A stretch of DNA of 64,000 nt from Saccopteryx bilineata (GCF_036850765.1 NC_089496.1:101394267-101458266); one strand, 5' to 3'. Counted from the stretch's first letter, positions 10,596-22,940 are shown. The notes: generated by a model not told the origin, from the sequence alone. Program-made: numbers and translations.

Positions 10596-10724
10596 TGGTT
10601 TGATCGTCCCCGAAACGAGGGGGAACGAAACCGTGCCTGAAGTGGTCACCACGTCCGGCTATGCACTGTTACACTTCTTTAGTGATGCCGCCTATAACCT
10701 CACTGGTTTCAACATTTTTTATTC
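10596..10724 (+). CDS. ATRNL1: ATRNL1 internal exon, end of CUB domain
   Basis: The exon is 129 nt, with cctcctag before and gtaagt after. It enters on the last base of a Ser codon and leaves after two bases of a Ser codon completed at 12057. It encodes GLIVPETRGNETVPEVVTTS, then GYALLHFFSDAAYNLTGFNI. The 'S-D-A-A-Y-N-L-T-G-F' stretch is the usual last beta-strand region of a CUB domain. Two N-glycosylation sequons are present (NET, NLT), consistent with an extracellular location. The exon is GC-richer than the intron around it. Confidence 0.95.
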
Positions 10725-11127
10725 GTAAGTATATTTTTTTCCTTTAATTTATGTTGCAATGGTTTTTAATCGTTATACTTAAGAGAGATATTGTGCGTTT
10801 TTGTAAATATCGACAAGCTGATTAGTGCATGGGGCTTCAAAATATACAGGATCTCTTCATAAGTGACACTAAATGTTAGTAACATGTCTCAAAATACCGT
10901 CTAAGCTTGCATTAGGATCAATTCTAAGTCCTAGGATGTTATGGTAGCCCATTAAGCTTGGTGGAAAGTTAGTCATGAAATTTAACGTTGCTGGTAACTG
11001 ATTAAGTAAACAAATATGGATGAGTGGAACTTGACTCATAGCAGCAGGTGTGTGGGGCTGCAGGGAACCATCTGCCTCCCCGTGTGGCAGAGTCAGGGCT
11101 GGCTGGTCCCCGTCTGTCTGTGTCCCA

Positions 11128-11260
11128 GGCTGAGGATGTTCTGTGCACATTATGTCCTTTATTTCTCATCACAACAGTTCTGTCAGGTTGGAATTGTCCC
11201 CATTTTACACATGAGGAAATTGAGGCTTTAGGAGATGAGGTAAGTGGCTACCCCACCGTC
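11128..11260 (+). repeat. MIR-like fragment
   Basis: The wording 'ccccattttacacatgaggaaattgaggcttt' is the well-known MIR core/3' region. Old and truncated. Confidence 0.65.
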
Positions 11261-11525
11261 TTTCTAAAATAAACTCAGTATGTGTTGAGAATCTATTATG
11301 TGTCTGACACTCTATAGAATTTTTCCTATCTGAAAGTCCAAGGGCGAAGTGAAGTAGCCAGACATGCTTTCCCAGGAAGGACACAGAGGGACTCAATGCA
11401 TTCATTCCGTTTCTTTAGGCATGCAGGAAAGGATAACCAGAGAATTTGTTACCAAGAATGGAACATTCTAAATATCTTGCATCTGCAATCTATCGTAGAA
11501 TATATTTGTCTCGAGTATATATGCA

Positions 11526-11605
11526 GCCCTGGCCAGATAGTTTGGTTGGTTAGAGCATCATCCCGAAGTGCAGAGTATGTATGCAAAGGAGAATAAATAA
11601 ATAGT
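11526..11605 (+). mobile_element. tRNA-SINE 5' fragment
   Basis: 'gccctggccagatagtttgg' followed by 'ttagagcatcatcccgaag' is the tRNA-like head of a VES-like SINE. Most of the body is missing, and a short A-rich tail (aataaataaatag) follows. Confidence 0.6.
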
Positions 11606-12056
11606 AGAATATAATTAGTTAAAGGGCACTGTAATACATTTCTGGGTAACAGTATATAGATGATAACATGCTATTAAAATAGTAATAAGAAATGATATCT
11701 TGCTTCTCACATAGTTTCAGGTATTCATGAATTTCACTTTCTTCATTCAGAACAGTTGAGTGCTTAAGTCTTTACAGAGCATTGTGCTTCAAATGGTATA
11801 TATCTGCAGATGTTGAGTCCTGGGAAGTTTGGGGTCTTTGTAGCCAAGTAAACTTATTGGATGAACTCAGGCCATTTGTAAGTAAATTTAACTGAATTGC
11901 ATTAGGGGTAAGAGGTACAGAGTAAAAAGGTGAAGTCATACTGTGAAGTTGTGTTAAGTACCCAAGACGACATACAGTGATAAAGCTTACAAAATGGCAA
12001 CCGGAATTCTTTTCCAGTTCTCTTGAATTTGAATATGTATGAATTATGTTTTACAG

Positions 12057-12265
12057 AATCAATTCTTGTCCTAACAACTGTTCTGGTCACGGAAAGTGTA
12101 CAACCAGTGTCTCTGTTCCGAGTCAAGTGTATTGTGAGTGTGACAAATACTGGAAGGGTGAAGCCTGTGATATTCCTTACTGCAAAGCCAACTGCGGGAG
12201 TCCAGATCACGGTTACTGTGACCTCACAGGGGAAAAGTTGTGTGTCTGCAATGATAGTTGGCAAG
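12057..12265 (+). CDS. ATRNL1: ATRNL1 internal exon, two EGF-like modules
   Basis: The exon is 209 nt, with ttttacag before and gtaagt after. It enters on the last base of Ser and leaves on the first base of a Gly codon completed at 31073. It encodes INSCPNNCSGHGKCTTSVSV, then the 'YCECDKYWKGEACDIPYC' unit and 'CGSPDHGYCDLTGEKLCVCN'. Twelve cysteines in the C-x3-C-x5-C...C-x-C-x8-C spacing mark one complete EGF-like module and the start of a second one, which continues in the next coding exon. NCS and NDS sequons are present. In attractins these modules link the CUB domain to the kelch propeller. Confidence 0.95.
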
Positions 12266-13158
12266 GTAAGTGTGCATGGTGTCATGGCTTTTGAATCTGA
12301 TTCGTGCATCTGAGAGATTAATACAAAGCTACACTCATCTGTTTTGCTGTAGTTTGCAACACCTACATCTTATTTATTCGCTTTGTTTTTAGAATGTTCA
12401 ATTAGCAATCAACTTCTTAGTTTGCCTAATCAAAATAAAATTGGTATATCTTGTTTACATGCTCTTTTGTAAAATAAAGTTATATAAAGTTCTTTTTAAA
12501 TTGTAGGTGTGTATTATGATCTTCTGTAATTTTTGCTGAATCCCCAAAGGTTTGATGATTTGGCTGAATTTAACACATGGTGCATTCAAATTTGATTTAT
12601 GCTAGGTAACACAGTTTATTGGGGGAAAAAAAAAGGGATGCCTATGCGTATTAAACTTATTTCTTAGGAGATACTGCCCTCTTGTGGTTAATTTTAAAAG
12701 ATCATAGTATATTTTAAAAGACGGTAAGAGTGTTCAGCTGCTTATTGCAGAAGATTCCTGAGTATGAATTTCTAAACAATTTCTATAATTATCTTTCATT
12801 AAAGATTACTTTTAGACTACATTGAAGAGTTTTAGTTGACTTAAGTATTTGGGTAAAAAAATCTTTTTTTTTCTTGTGCAATTAAATGAAGACATGGGCC
12901 TTTTATCCATATACTTGCCCATTTGTAGCTTACTTTGTGCTGATTGTATTTATATATTGAGAGCTAACTTTGTGCAAACATATTAATCCTGTTGATAGAG
13001 GGAACTTTGACTTGGGAAATACATATTAGGAAGCGACATGTTGATGTGTTATAATACAGTCGTAGATCTCTCTAAGTAAAAATCAAAGGGAATATGGTCT
13101 TCTAGTTGTCTTTACCATTCTTGTGATAAATTTAAAAACATGTTACTGAGAATGCTGA

Positions 13159-13493
13159 GTCTTTTTTTTTTTTACAGAGACAGATTGAGAGTCAGAGAGA
13201 GGGATAGACAGGGACAAACAGACAGGAACGAAGAGAGATGAGAAGCATCAATTATCAGTTTTTCGTTGCGACACTTTAGTTGTTCATTGATTGCTTTCTC
13301 ATATGTGCCTTGACCGTGGGGCTACAGCAGACCGAGTAACCCCTTGCTCGAGCCAGAGACCTTGGGTCCAAGCTGGTGAGCTTTGCTCAAACCAGATGAG
13401 CTTGTGCTCAAGCTGGCGACTTTGGTGTCTTGAACCTGGGTCCTGCACATCCCAGACCGACCCTCTATCCACTGCGCCACCGCCTTGTCAGGC
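13159..13493 (-). mobile_element. tRNA-derived SINE type B
   Basis: Poly-T on the left and a head ending ccttgtcaggc on the right. A perfect 11-bp target duplication gagaatgctga flanks it (13148-13158 and 13494-13504). Confidence 0.92.
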
Positions 13494-15304
13494 GAGAATG
13501 CTGAATACTTACTTCAAGAAATTATTTTAGGCTTTGTATAAATTATGCCCATCTTAAACCCATATTATCTCATAAAAATATTAGTTACTCCTACCACACA
13601 AAATACCAGTGATTACTTATTGAATTGAATTTGATTATGCCGTATAATTATGACAGATACAATTTTCTCAGTGTTCTTTAATTATAGGGCCATGGCTTTT
13701 ATTAAGTGGCTATTTTAATCATTTGTGATCTTTCTTCTAAAAAAGTATCTTGAAATGTCTTTTTTTTAAGTTTCATTTTATGTTTTTTTCTAAGGAGAGA
13801 ATGATATATCTAGAATATATTTAAAATCAGGCCTGAGAAGTACAGATATAGCTTATACATGTAGTGTTTTTCAAACTGCTGGTAACCTTTATTTTATTTC
13901 AACTGTCTTGAAAGCAAGCAGAAACATTTGTATAATACTATTCTCTGTGAACATATCTGTTCTTCTTCTTGTTCTGTACTTTTCGTAATCCTTCTTTGAA
14001 ATGCTTCATTTTCTGGGGTTTTATCATATAGATCTAGTTCAAAATATTATCTTCTGTTTTTCAGGCTTTTGTTTATTGGCCTTTCCTATTTTATTATTCT
14101 TTCAGTAATGCCTCACATAATAAAAATTCCTTATTCTTATATATCAATGAGCAACTAGAAACGGGGAAGCAAAAACAAAGTGATAGTATGATTAGTTCTA
14201 TATATACTTTTATTTGATGAATTATAAAGTATTATAGAAATCAAACCCATTTTGAATGATTATTAATTCCTAATAGTTAAAGAGTTGATCTCTGCGCTGA
14301 TGTGAATGTTTTGAGGAGAGAATGCTTGGTGAATGAGATACTACTCTTCTTCCGAGACAGACAATGTACAGACTGGCTCCTGTGAGCTCCAAACCCGATC
14401 CCTGAGTCTGTCTGTAAGGAACTTGGGATTATGACCAGAATTATTAGCGGGGAAATGAGGATTTTAGTTCAGACATGTAGAATGTGGTGGAATCACTGAG
14501 GAGAGACATTTTATTTCTAGGACATCTGGGAAATGATCCAAGTATTAGAGATATTTGAAAATGAGAGAGAAGGAGGCAATCTTTCTGAGATTTAAAAACT
14601 GGCAGTTTTTTCTTTTCTTTTCTATCTTTTTTAAAATTTATTTTGGTAATGTGTTACTTGGGACCAGATTCTTTGGGTTCCAGAGCAGATTGTCTCAAAT
14701 ATGTTACTTAAATTTTGCAGACTGTTGCTAGTTCCATTATATTTTATCATGTCATGTTGGTTACCATTTTCTGTTTGGTTCTATGATAGTCCACACAAAA
14801 AGAGTAAGTGTCGCATTCTGGAAACTGAGGTTTGTCTTAAGAGAGCACAGAGGAAAAGCCTAGCTTTCTATTAAGTCTTGAATCCCCCTCCTGACATTTC
14901 TCCAGTGATTGTCCTACCTTTCTTGACGTCTCCCTCTTTCTCTTGATCTAGTTTTTGTGTGGAGCCCCTCCCGGGACCCCTGTTGAGCCATCACTATACT
15001 CCCCCCTTACTTTTCTCTTCCAGCTCTTTCTTCCTTAACCATCTGCTCTCATCTTTTTACTGTTTGAGGCATTTTCCCAAATAACACAGGAGTATATACT
15101 AAGGGCTAATAGCACTATTAAAATCCATTTTCCCTTTTTTCCCGAGGAGAATACTTACCCAACTCAAAAGCTAAAGTAGCAGAGAATATGAAAAATGCTA
15201 AATGCAGCATTTTGAAAAGCACACAAGTTTACTATATGATGTTTAATTTTGTCATAATGTATACCTGTTAATGACATAGGCATATTAAATAGATTACTTA
15301 AAGC

Positions 15305-15600
15305 AGTGGTCCCCAATCCCCGGGCTGTGAACCGGTACTGGTCTGTGGGCCATTTGGTACCGGTCCACAGAGAAAGAATAAATAACTTACATTATTTTCG
15401 TTTTATTTATATTTAAGTTTGAACGATGTTTTATTTTTAAAAAATGACCAGATTCCCTCTGTTACATCCGTCTAAGACTCACTCTTGACGCTTGTCTCGG
15501 TCACGTGATACATTTATCCGTCCCACCCTAAAGGCTGGTCCGTGAAAATATTTTCTGACATTAAACCGGTCCGTGGCCCAAAAAAGGTTGGGGACCACTG
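15305..15600 (-). mobile_element. hAT MITE, internal-deletion derivative of the 26611-30160 element
   Basis: It begins cagtggtcccc and ends ggttggggaccactg. The left ~205 bp match the right end of the large hAT (reverse-complemented). The right ~95 bp match its left end, so it lies in the opposite orientation. The junction falls at 'ataaatg|tatcacgtg', where both parent ends share AATG. Flanks acttaaaag / acttaaag are an 8-bp-type target duplication with one extra A on the left. No coding sequence remains. Confidence 0.9.
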
Positions 15601-16687
15601 ACTTAAAGGACAGGGAACTGGGCGGATTCATATATGTCTGTGATAGGTTTTATGTAATAAAATGTGTATGTCTTAATAAGTCAAAGGAGGTAAAAAGGTA
15701 ACTTTGAAGAACATTTTTCTTTTATGATGGTTTCTAAACATTGGAATAGATTTTTAGAAGACATCAAAATCAAGATATAACAGATTGGGTTTATGTTCGT
15801 ATGTACAGACTACAGTGGAACATTTTCATTTTCGAAGCAGGCTCCAAGGTATGCATTCCTCCTTCTACCCCAGTCAACTCCCTTATTACAGTGGCTGCAG
15901 GTTTTCCTCACTTACGAAGCACTGAAAAGATACCGAGTCACTGGAAGTCTTAGACTGTCAGCTGCAGAAACAGTTCTGGCTTATTTGAGCAGAAAATGTA
16001 GTTAGTGGAAAGTTTGGCAGAGACGGTCACCTAGCATTCATTCTTCTCTTCTTTTTAATAATAGAATTCACTGAGGTGTTTTTGGAGGGGGCTAAGCACA
16101 TGCCCCCTCAGCTACAAACCGCGCTTCTCAGCCTTCCTTGCAGCTAGTATGGCTACTCTACTCAGTTCCGGGCAGTAGGATGTGTGTGGAGGTGCCGTGT
16201 GGGAATTTTAGAACACCAAAGCCTTCCCCAATGGTTGATAAATGGCAGTAACTCATCGCCAGTAGAATGTCTCCTGTGAGAGAGATTAATTTTTAGTTTA
16301 TGTAAGCAACTATGTTTGAATCTCTGAATCTGCACCCTCACTAACGCAAAGGATATTGAGTGGCTCGCCAAAGAGATGGGAGGCTTGCAAAACCGCGGAC
16401 GGAGAGGGGCTGGTGCGGCAAGGCTAAGCGGGGTCCCCATGGAGATGGAGCCACAGGCGGTGTGATTGGGACATTCTGTCACCGCCACCACTAGCCTCCT
16501 CCCTGTGGATGCTGCATGCTGCAGGCATGGGTAGAGGGAATGCTGAATTGTCCCCACATCTTCGTGTCCCGTGTGAAGATCTGAAATCCTGCCGAGTAGC
16601 AACTGCTTGGTTCAACCTCAGTCATTCCTGTCCTGTGGCCGCCTTGCGGTAGAGAGAGAGAATTGAACTTTTCTGATTTGTGTGGGA

Positions 16688-17899
16688 CCGTGATGGCGAA
16701 CCTATGACACGGTTGTCAGCACTGACACACGAAGCCATTTTCAATGACACGCGGCCGCATACCAGAGAAGTATGGGGCCACATGCCGAGAAGGACATTTC
16801 ATCCTTGGCTTCTGCATGGCCAGGTGCAGTAGCTGAGGATAAAACATTTGCTGTAGTGTAGACACTCTGTGCCGGAGGTCTGTAGGCCAAAACATCAGAA
16901 CTCCAGCACAGAGCATCTAGTTCTGGGACTTCTGGTTAGGCTGTTAGGGGATCTTTGACCTCACTTCCGGCCGGCGGAGCAGGGAGCAGTGGAATGGGGG
17001 GGACGCATCTCTGGGGGCCCTGTGATCGCCATTACCAGCAACCACATAACCACAGCAACCATCATCCAATCTACTGTGCTGGGGTGTCGTGGATTTCTAA
17101 TTGACCATCATTACTGAGATAAGTGAGGGGGAGGCTGGGAGAGGCGAGGGCCTGTGCTGTGGGTGCCATTTCCCACCATTAGAAATAGCGGCAGCCATCT
17201 TAATTTACATAAGATGCAACTTGCAGAATTTCAAGACAGCGTCTGGGCTCAGGTGTTTGTTGACTTGAGGTCAAAGCTTGAGAATCTGGAAAGGTGCCGC
17301 TTGGAGAATCAAGAGTGCCACTACGAACAGGAAATCTGGAGTGCCTGGAACTGATTACCAGACACTTTTAGCACCCTGAAAAATATAGCAATGGCTTTAC
17401 TCACAATTTTTCCCTCTATGTACTTTTGTGAGACCTTATTCTCAGCATTAAATAATATCAAAACCAACAAAAGAAACAGATTGACAGATGAAGTTAGTAG
17501 CACTTGCTTGGGCTTGAAGTGTACAAAATACCAACCTTCAATTGAAGATTTAGCCAATGAAATTCAGCAAGAAAAAAGTCACTAATAGGCAGGTTAGTTA
17601 AAGAATTCCCCCTCCCCGTCACTTATCTTAGTTCACGGCACCCCACACAAGTTAAATAATATCAAGACCAACAAAAGAAACTGACTGACAGATGAACAAA
17701 GAAGTCGCTAAGCATGTAAGTTAAATAATTAGTTTTTGGTTTATTAAATAGTTATATATTACAATTATACATTTTTGTTATTTAAACTATAAATATCGCG
17801 AAATTATGGTTTTTTTTCTTGAAGTGACACACCACCCGAGTTATACTCGGTGTTTTGACGAATTTTGACACACCAAGCTCAAAAGATTGCCCATCACTG
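16688..17899 (+). mobile_element. hAT transposon, deleted, with transposase C-terminal remnant
   Basis: The ends are ccgtgatggcgaacctatga on the left and, reverse-complemented, ccagtgatgggcaatc on the right, the usual 'cAGTGATGGCGAACC' hAT terminus. A perfect 8-bp target duplication GTGTGGGA flanks it (16680-16687 and 17900-17907). It is 1212 bp, far below an autonomous element, and retains the end of a transposase gene (17391-17588). Confidence 0.9.
17391..17588 (+). pseudogene. hAT transposase C-terminal (dimerisation) remnant
   Basis: The frame encodes LLTIFPSMYFCETLFSALNN, then KTNKRNRLTDEVSS and a final IEDLANEIQQEKSH before TAA. This is the hAT C-terminal dimerisation region ('F.S.Y.CE..FS......K...R..L.D......L.......Y.P.IE.L'), close to the Charlie/GTF2IRD2-type transposases. 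The catalytic core is missing. Upstream frames such as 17154-17354 may be diverged remains of the same gene. Not functional as it stands. Confidence 0.75.
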
Positions 17900-18659
17900 G
17901 TGTGGGAGAAAGAGATCCTGATTCTGAACAATATTCACACAATGAGACATTTTCCCAAACATTGGAGGGGGCGGGGTTCCAATGAACGGAATCCCCTAAA
18001 CAAGAAAGCTTAAATAACATATTTGAAAGTATAGATTATTGCCGTAATGGACAAGGAACAGGCTCGGCAGTTCTCTCCCTTCTGTCTACTCAGAAACACT
18101 TTGCAACATGGAATCTATGGGCAGGTGAGGCAGGTTGAAGGGACAAACCGGCAGGCTTCCGGGGATGATTTCCTCTTAATCCATTGCAACAAAACATTTT
18201 CCCCCTGGTCTAGAGAGATGAATAACAGGGCACCATCTTTTATATACAGATGGCTCCTTACCCACTTGAGGATTGTCCCTGTTCCTTTCTTACTCCAGGA
18301 TGTCCCGCGCAATCCTACCACCCAGTCCCTTTAGATGTCCTCTGGATATTCTTTATGTTTTCAGGATTCCTGTCGCAGTCCAGGTCAGACATAGTTCTCA
18401 TGTAAGGGTTGGAGTTTTCAGCCTTTAATTTATCGATGAAAAGATAATACCTGAATATGTAAGTCATGAAATTTCATCGTTTCATGTGGTGCCTCTGATT
18501 CATCCTCTAAAGTCACACTTCATTTGGACTTATTTCCTGCTTCTCCTTCGTTCCTCACCGTTTCAAAGCCTTTCTCTTTTCTGAACTTCCTCCTAGAATA
18601 GTCTCACCCCTATCACATGCTAAGACCAGGCCAGATCCCCCTGTTATAAGCTTTCATGG

Positions 18660-18862
18660 GACCCTGCCTTAATTAATTTAGAGCATTGGTCACATTTATG
18701 TCTGTGTGATTCTTTGGCGATCTCTCCTACTGGCTTATAAATTCACCATGAAATTAAGAATGGTTATATTTTGATCACTTCTGCATCCCCCGCACCTTTT
18801 ATAGTGCCTGACATATCGAAGGCACTCAATTTGTTTTCTTTCTTGATTGAATGAATGAATTA
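18660..18862 (+). repeat. L2-like 3' fragment
   Basis: The run 'gcctgacatatcgaaggcactcaatttg...tgaatgaatgaat' follows the typical L2 3' end ('gcctggcacatagtaggtgctcaataaat...gaatgaatga'). Confidence 0.6.
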
Positions 18863-19765
18863 GGAATTTATTAGATTGCTAGTGTATTGACATGTGGACA
18901 TTCAAATATAGGTGGTTTAGAAGACTAGTACTCCAATAAATTATGTAAAATGTTTGACATATAAAACAATTTTAGATATTCAGAGAAACGATAGAACTTG
19001 AGCATCCGCTTCTTCGCGCCTTTGCCTTGTCTTGCTACAATCGTTTGGTTTTAAATGTTAACAGTTGCCATTGGGTGGCAGTGTTGACCGACAGAACACC
19101 CTTTAACTCCATGCCATTAATCAAGTTGTAAATATAAAACCTTGGTCATTTTGTTCGTTTTAGAAAAATATAAAATCTTTGAACTCAAAGTAATTTATCC
19201 TAAAGTTATCTTTTTTGGGCTAGTCATATGATGTACTAGGACATAGTTATTGGTGGATAGAGTATAAGGGCTGTGGGTCTCAACACAATTCACAGAATAC
19301 CCTGTGCTAGATCATTATAGACTATTCCCTAGTGTTGAAATACATATAACCACTTGTTTTGCTGCTTCTGACTTAGATAAGTCAGACAAGCAAATTCTGC
19401 TCTCAATCTAACTAATTCTATATTTGTCATTTTCAATGAATCAGAACCGAAGACTGTAAAGCTTTAAGCCTTCCACAACTCAAAAGTAATCAGCTTGAAA
19501 CCACTGCTCTTTGCTAATAGAAGGGCAGTTTCTTTTCAGGCTATGATCGTCTCATTGACCTGCACTGTGAGGACTAAGTGTTCCTGGGACAGACCTACTC
19601 TCGTGTTTACCACTCGTGCAAGTCATTGTTCTAGGCAATAAAAATATTGTCAGAACAGCTGTGGGAATTTAGAATATACTCCAGTTGATGCCTGGCCTTT
19701 GGAGATTGGTTTTGTGGCCTAGAAAGGGTTTAGAATACTTTGGAGACTAAAATGAAATAATTTTT

Positions 19766-19837
19766 TTATTATTAATTTTAATGGGGTGACATTGATAAAT
19801 CAGGGTACATATGTTCAGAGGTTATTTTGACATAAAT
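19766..19837 (-). mobile_element. Very short LINE-1 3' insertion
   Basis: About 72 bp of antisense bat LINE-1 3' end ('aatggggtgacattgataaatcagggtac') lie between perfect 13-bp target duplications tgaaataattttt (19753-19765 and 19838-19850). Extreme 5' truncation. Confidence 0.75.
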
Positions 19838-20937
19838 TGAAATAATTTTTAAAATTATATTAGAAAAGAGGACTCTTGCACTGGTGTTATCTTATTTTGC
19901 CTGTTATTGGAGAGCTTCAAATTGAGCACACGTATTAAGTCATAAGACCTTTCCTGGAACGTCACAGGTAGGTTACATTTGCCTATCTTACAGTCTCTTT
20001 TCTCAGCCTATATCCCCTTTTCTATCAGCAACCCGATTTCTGTTTGCCAAATTGTCTTTCACCCACTGATAGGAATCTTGATGGGAGGAGCTATTCAGTC
20101 ACTTGTCCTAAAATTTTTCAGCCTTTTTTTAGAATTCTCTGAATTTCTCTATATTTTCCCAATAAATCCCCATGTTTCTCAAAATTAATTTTCTGTGGCT
20201 ATGACCAAAGAAATTTAATCCTAGGGATACATTTAGAGGGTGTGTGTGTATATATATATATTTTTTTCTTCTGTTATTAGAGTTATTTAAAATAATAGAA
20301 GTGGTATCTACAGTGTAGAGTTATTTACAGAGCTGGAGCTTAACAACCTGCATTTGATATACAAGTTTAAAGTTAGCAATACTTATGTAATGCTTTTAAT
20401 TGAGCACTGCAAAAAGAAAATAAGTAAAATTTGGCCTTTTATATATGCACCTGAATGGAAGACAAATATTTTTTTCATGATGGTATAAATTAAATCTGAT
20501 TGAAAGATATGAGCCAAAACTTTATTAAAGAGAAGTCTAAAATTCTGGAGCAAGATTTTTCTCCCTGAAAACCCCTTAGTTGACTGGATCGCTCTTTGGT
20601 TTTTTTCCTGCTTTACATGAACAATATGGAGAAGCCCCACTCCGACTCATTCTTGCTTTGAGAAGTCAAAGCCTGCTGCTAAAATACTAATCAGTAGAAG
20701 AAACAACACATCTGTCTCATTGTTGGAGGAGATAAAATTTTACTGCCGAGTTTTCCATTCTGCATCTTTGTATGTAGCAGTTCAAGTTTTTCTAGTAATA
20801 TCCGATGTTAATGCATCAATCTATTCATAAATTTGGGCACCTTAGGGAAATTGCTGTTTCACTCAAAAACACAAAATTTTTATCCTTCGTGATGGAAACA
20901 AAGTTATTTTATAAATTTAATTTCTGTAAAACAAATA

Positions 20938-21173
20938 CAGTGGTACCTTGAGATACGAATTTAATTCGTTCTGTAACTATGCTCGTAAGTCAGTCAACTC
21001 GTATATCAAACTGCTGATACTGGACCCGTGTGCCAGTGCGCCAACTAGCGGCAGCTTCCCGAATCACGACTAGGATCTCGGAATTTCGCTCCGATCTTGA
21101 ACAAAAATATGGACCGAGTCGCAGCTCGTATCTTAAAAGTTCTTATGTTTGTTCGTATCTCAAGGTACCACTG
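20938..21173. mobile_element. pogo/Tigger-like MITE
   Basis: Inverted ends cagtggtaccttgagatacg match over about 22 bp on both sides and are flanked by TA (20936-20937 and 21174-21175), the Tc1/mariner/pogo target. It is 236 bp long with no transposase. Confidence 0.85.
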
Positions 21174-21342
21174 TAACATTTTTGATACTGAATTCCGTGA
21201 TAAAATCAGAGACAGATTCCTTTAGAAAAACTTTTTTCCAGTGCAAAACAATTCCAGTACCCGAGGAAGGAAGAAATGTAGTTCCGTAGATCTGGGATTG
21301 CTTTGGAAATACTTTCAAAACTTTGTAGTACCTTTTTTCTTT

Positions 21343-21774
21343 CCTTTTTTTTTTTTTTTTTTTTTTTTTGGTGAGAGTCAGACAGGGACAGACAGACAGA
21401 AAGGGAGAGAGATGAGCAGCATCAACTTGTTGCAGCACCTTAGTTGTTCATTGATTGCTTTTCTCACTGGAGGACTGCAGCTGAGCCAGTGACCCCCTTG
21501 CTCAAGCCAGTGACCTTGAACTCAAGCCAGCAACTTTGGGTTTCAAGTGAGTGACCATTGGGCTCAAGGCAGTGACCATGGGGGCAGGCATGTCTAAGAT
21601 TCCATAATCAAGCCAGTCACCCTGTGCTCAAGTTGGTGAGCCTGCGCTCAAGCTGCTGAGCCCACGCTCAAGCTGGATGAGCCTGCACTCAAGCTGGCAA
21701 CCTTGGGGTTTCGAATCTGGGTCCTTAGCATCCCAGGTTGATGCTCTATCCACTGTGCCTTCGCCTGGTCAGGC
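21343..21774 (-). mobile_element. tRNA-derived SINE type B, long copy
   Basis: Long poly-T on the left and head ending cctggtcaggc on the right. It contains the full series of 'ctcaagc(c/t)(a/g)g' repeated phrases (about ten between 21500 and 21690). Target repeats tgtagtacctttttt / tgtagtactttc. Confidence 0.88.
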
Positions 21775-22074
21775 TGTAGTACTTTCTTTAATCTAGGTTT
21801 TGACCTTTGCAATTATTTGCTACTTGGATTTACTTGTGATTATAGGAATTATTTGCTTGAGATTTTACTGTTTCCTTTGGGCATGCAAGTTATAATATCT
21901 GATAACACTAGTCTTTTTTTTTTCAACCCATTTTGCCTGTAGACTTATTTATGCTTAGTTTTCTCGTGTATAAAATGACAGGATTGACTTAATAATAAGA
22001 ATAAGGTTACTATTATGAAACTTTTATTATAGTATTAAGTATTAAATGCAATCTCATTTTATCTTTACAGAATC

Positions 22075-22205
22075 CTTTGTTCCTCTAGGTGTAATCTTCC
22101 TAGTGAAACTGAGGCTCAGAGAAATTCAGTAGCTCATCCAACGCTTCACAGCTAATAAGTGGGAAAGCTAGGTTTGACTACATGCTCATGCTCTTATCTT
22201 TTATA
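22075..22205 (+). repeat. MIR-like fragment
   Basis: 'gtgaaactgaggctcagagaa', followed by 'cagctaataagtggg', is the MIR 3' region. Confidence 0.65.
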
Positions 22206-22309
22206 GCTCTAAGGTTATTTTCATTCATTCATTCAATCAGTGTATGCTGAGGCCAATTATGTAGGGGCTACAGACTATATTAAGGGTTTTTCATTTTGTT
22301 TTAAGTCTG

Positions 22310-22590
22310 ATAGGAAATATTAAAAGATTTCAACTGGGGAAATGGTAGAAGTGGGTTTATATTTTGAATTATCCTGCTTGCATTGTGATGGGATAGGAGC
22401 AAGAGTGGAAATAAGGAGACCAGTTTAGCGACTCGTGCGACAGTCCGGTGAGAGTGGCTGGCAGCTTGGAGTAGGGTCTTAGTTGTATGGAAGAGCTCAC
22501 TGGTTAGAGTCTGGTAGAGGTGATAGAATCTAAAAATTATAATTGTAAAGGATGGATAATCAGCCATTAACCAATCAAAATGAATGCTGG
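22310..22590 (+). repeat. Ancient interspersed repeat (same family as 46865-48330), left part
   Basis: 'agtagggtcttagttg', 'gagtggctggcagc' and neighbouring purine-rich text belong to an old mammalian repeat whose class I could not fix. It is interrupted by the SINE at 22591 and resumes after it. Confidence 0.45.
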
Positions 22591-22929
22591 GCCCTGGCTG
22601 GTTGGCTCAGTGGTAGAGCATCAGTCCAGGGTGTGGAAGTCCCAGGTTTGATTCCCAGCCAGGGCACACTGGAGAAGCACCCATCTGCTTCTCCACCCTT
22701 CCCACTCGCCTTTCTCTCTATCTCTCTCTTCCCCTCCTGCAACCAAGGCTCCATTGGAGCAAAGTTGGCCTGGGCTCTAGAATGGCTCCATTTGCAACAG
22801 AGCAATGCCCAGATGGGCAGAGCATCGCCCCCTGGTGGGCATGCCGGGTGGATCCTGGTCGGGCTCATGCAGGAGCCTGTCTCTCTGCCACCTTGCTTGT
22901 CACTTCAGAAAAATACAAAAAACAAAACA
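22591..22929 (+). mobile_element. tRNA-derived SINE type A
   Basis: Head gccctggctggttggctcag with A box and a B box (ggtttgattccc) near 22653, body with the single 'gcccagatgggcagagcatcg' block, A-rich tail. Target duplication atgaatgctgg (22580-22590) / atggatgctgg (22930-22940). Confidence 0.92.
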
Positions 22930-22940
22930 ATGGATGCTGG

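Larger units (their letters stand above)
10725..12056 (+). other. ATRNL1: ATRNL1 intron
   Basis: It starts gtaagt and ends tgttttacag. A MIR-like fragment (11128-11260) and a SINE head fragment (11526-11605) were seen. The rest is unassigned. Confidence 0.85.

Noticed and set aside
10869..11405. Several short overlapping frames near a MIR
   Set aside because: Small, mutually overlapping on both strands, no motif.
21500..21690. Regularly repeated 'ctcaagc(c/t)(a/g)g' phrases resembling a spacer array
   Set aside because: They are the internal repeats of the type B SINE and occur in its other copies. Not a CRISPR array.
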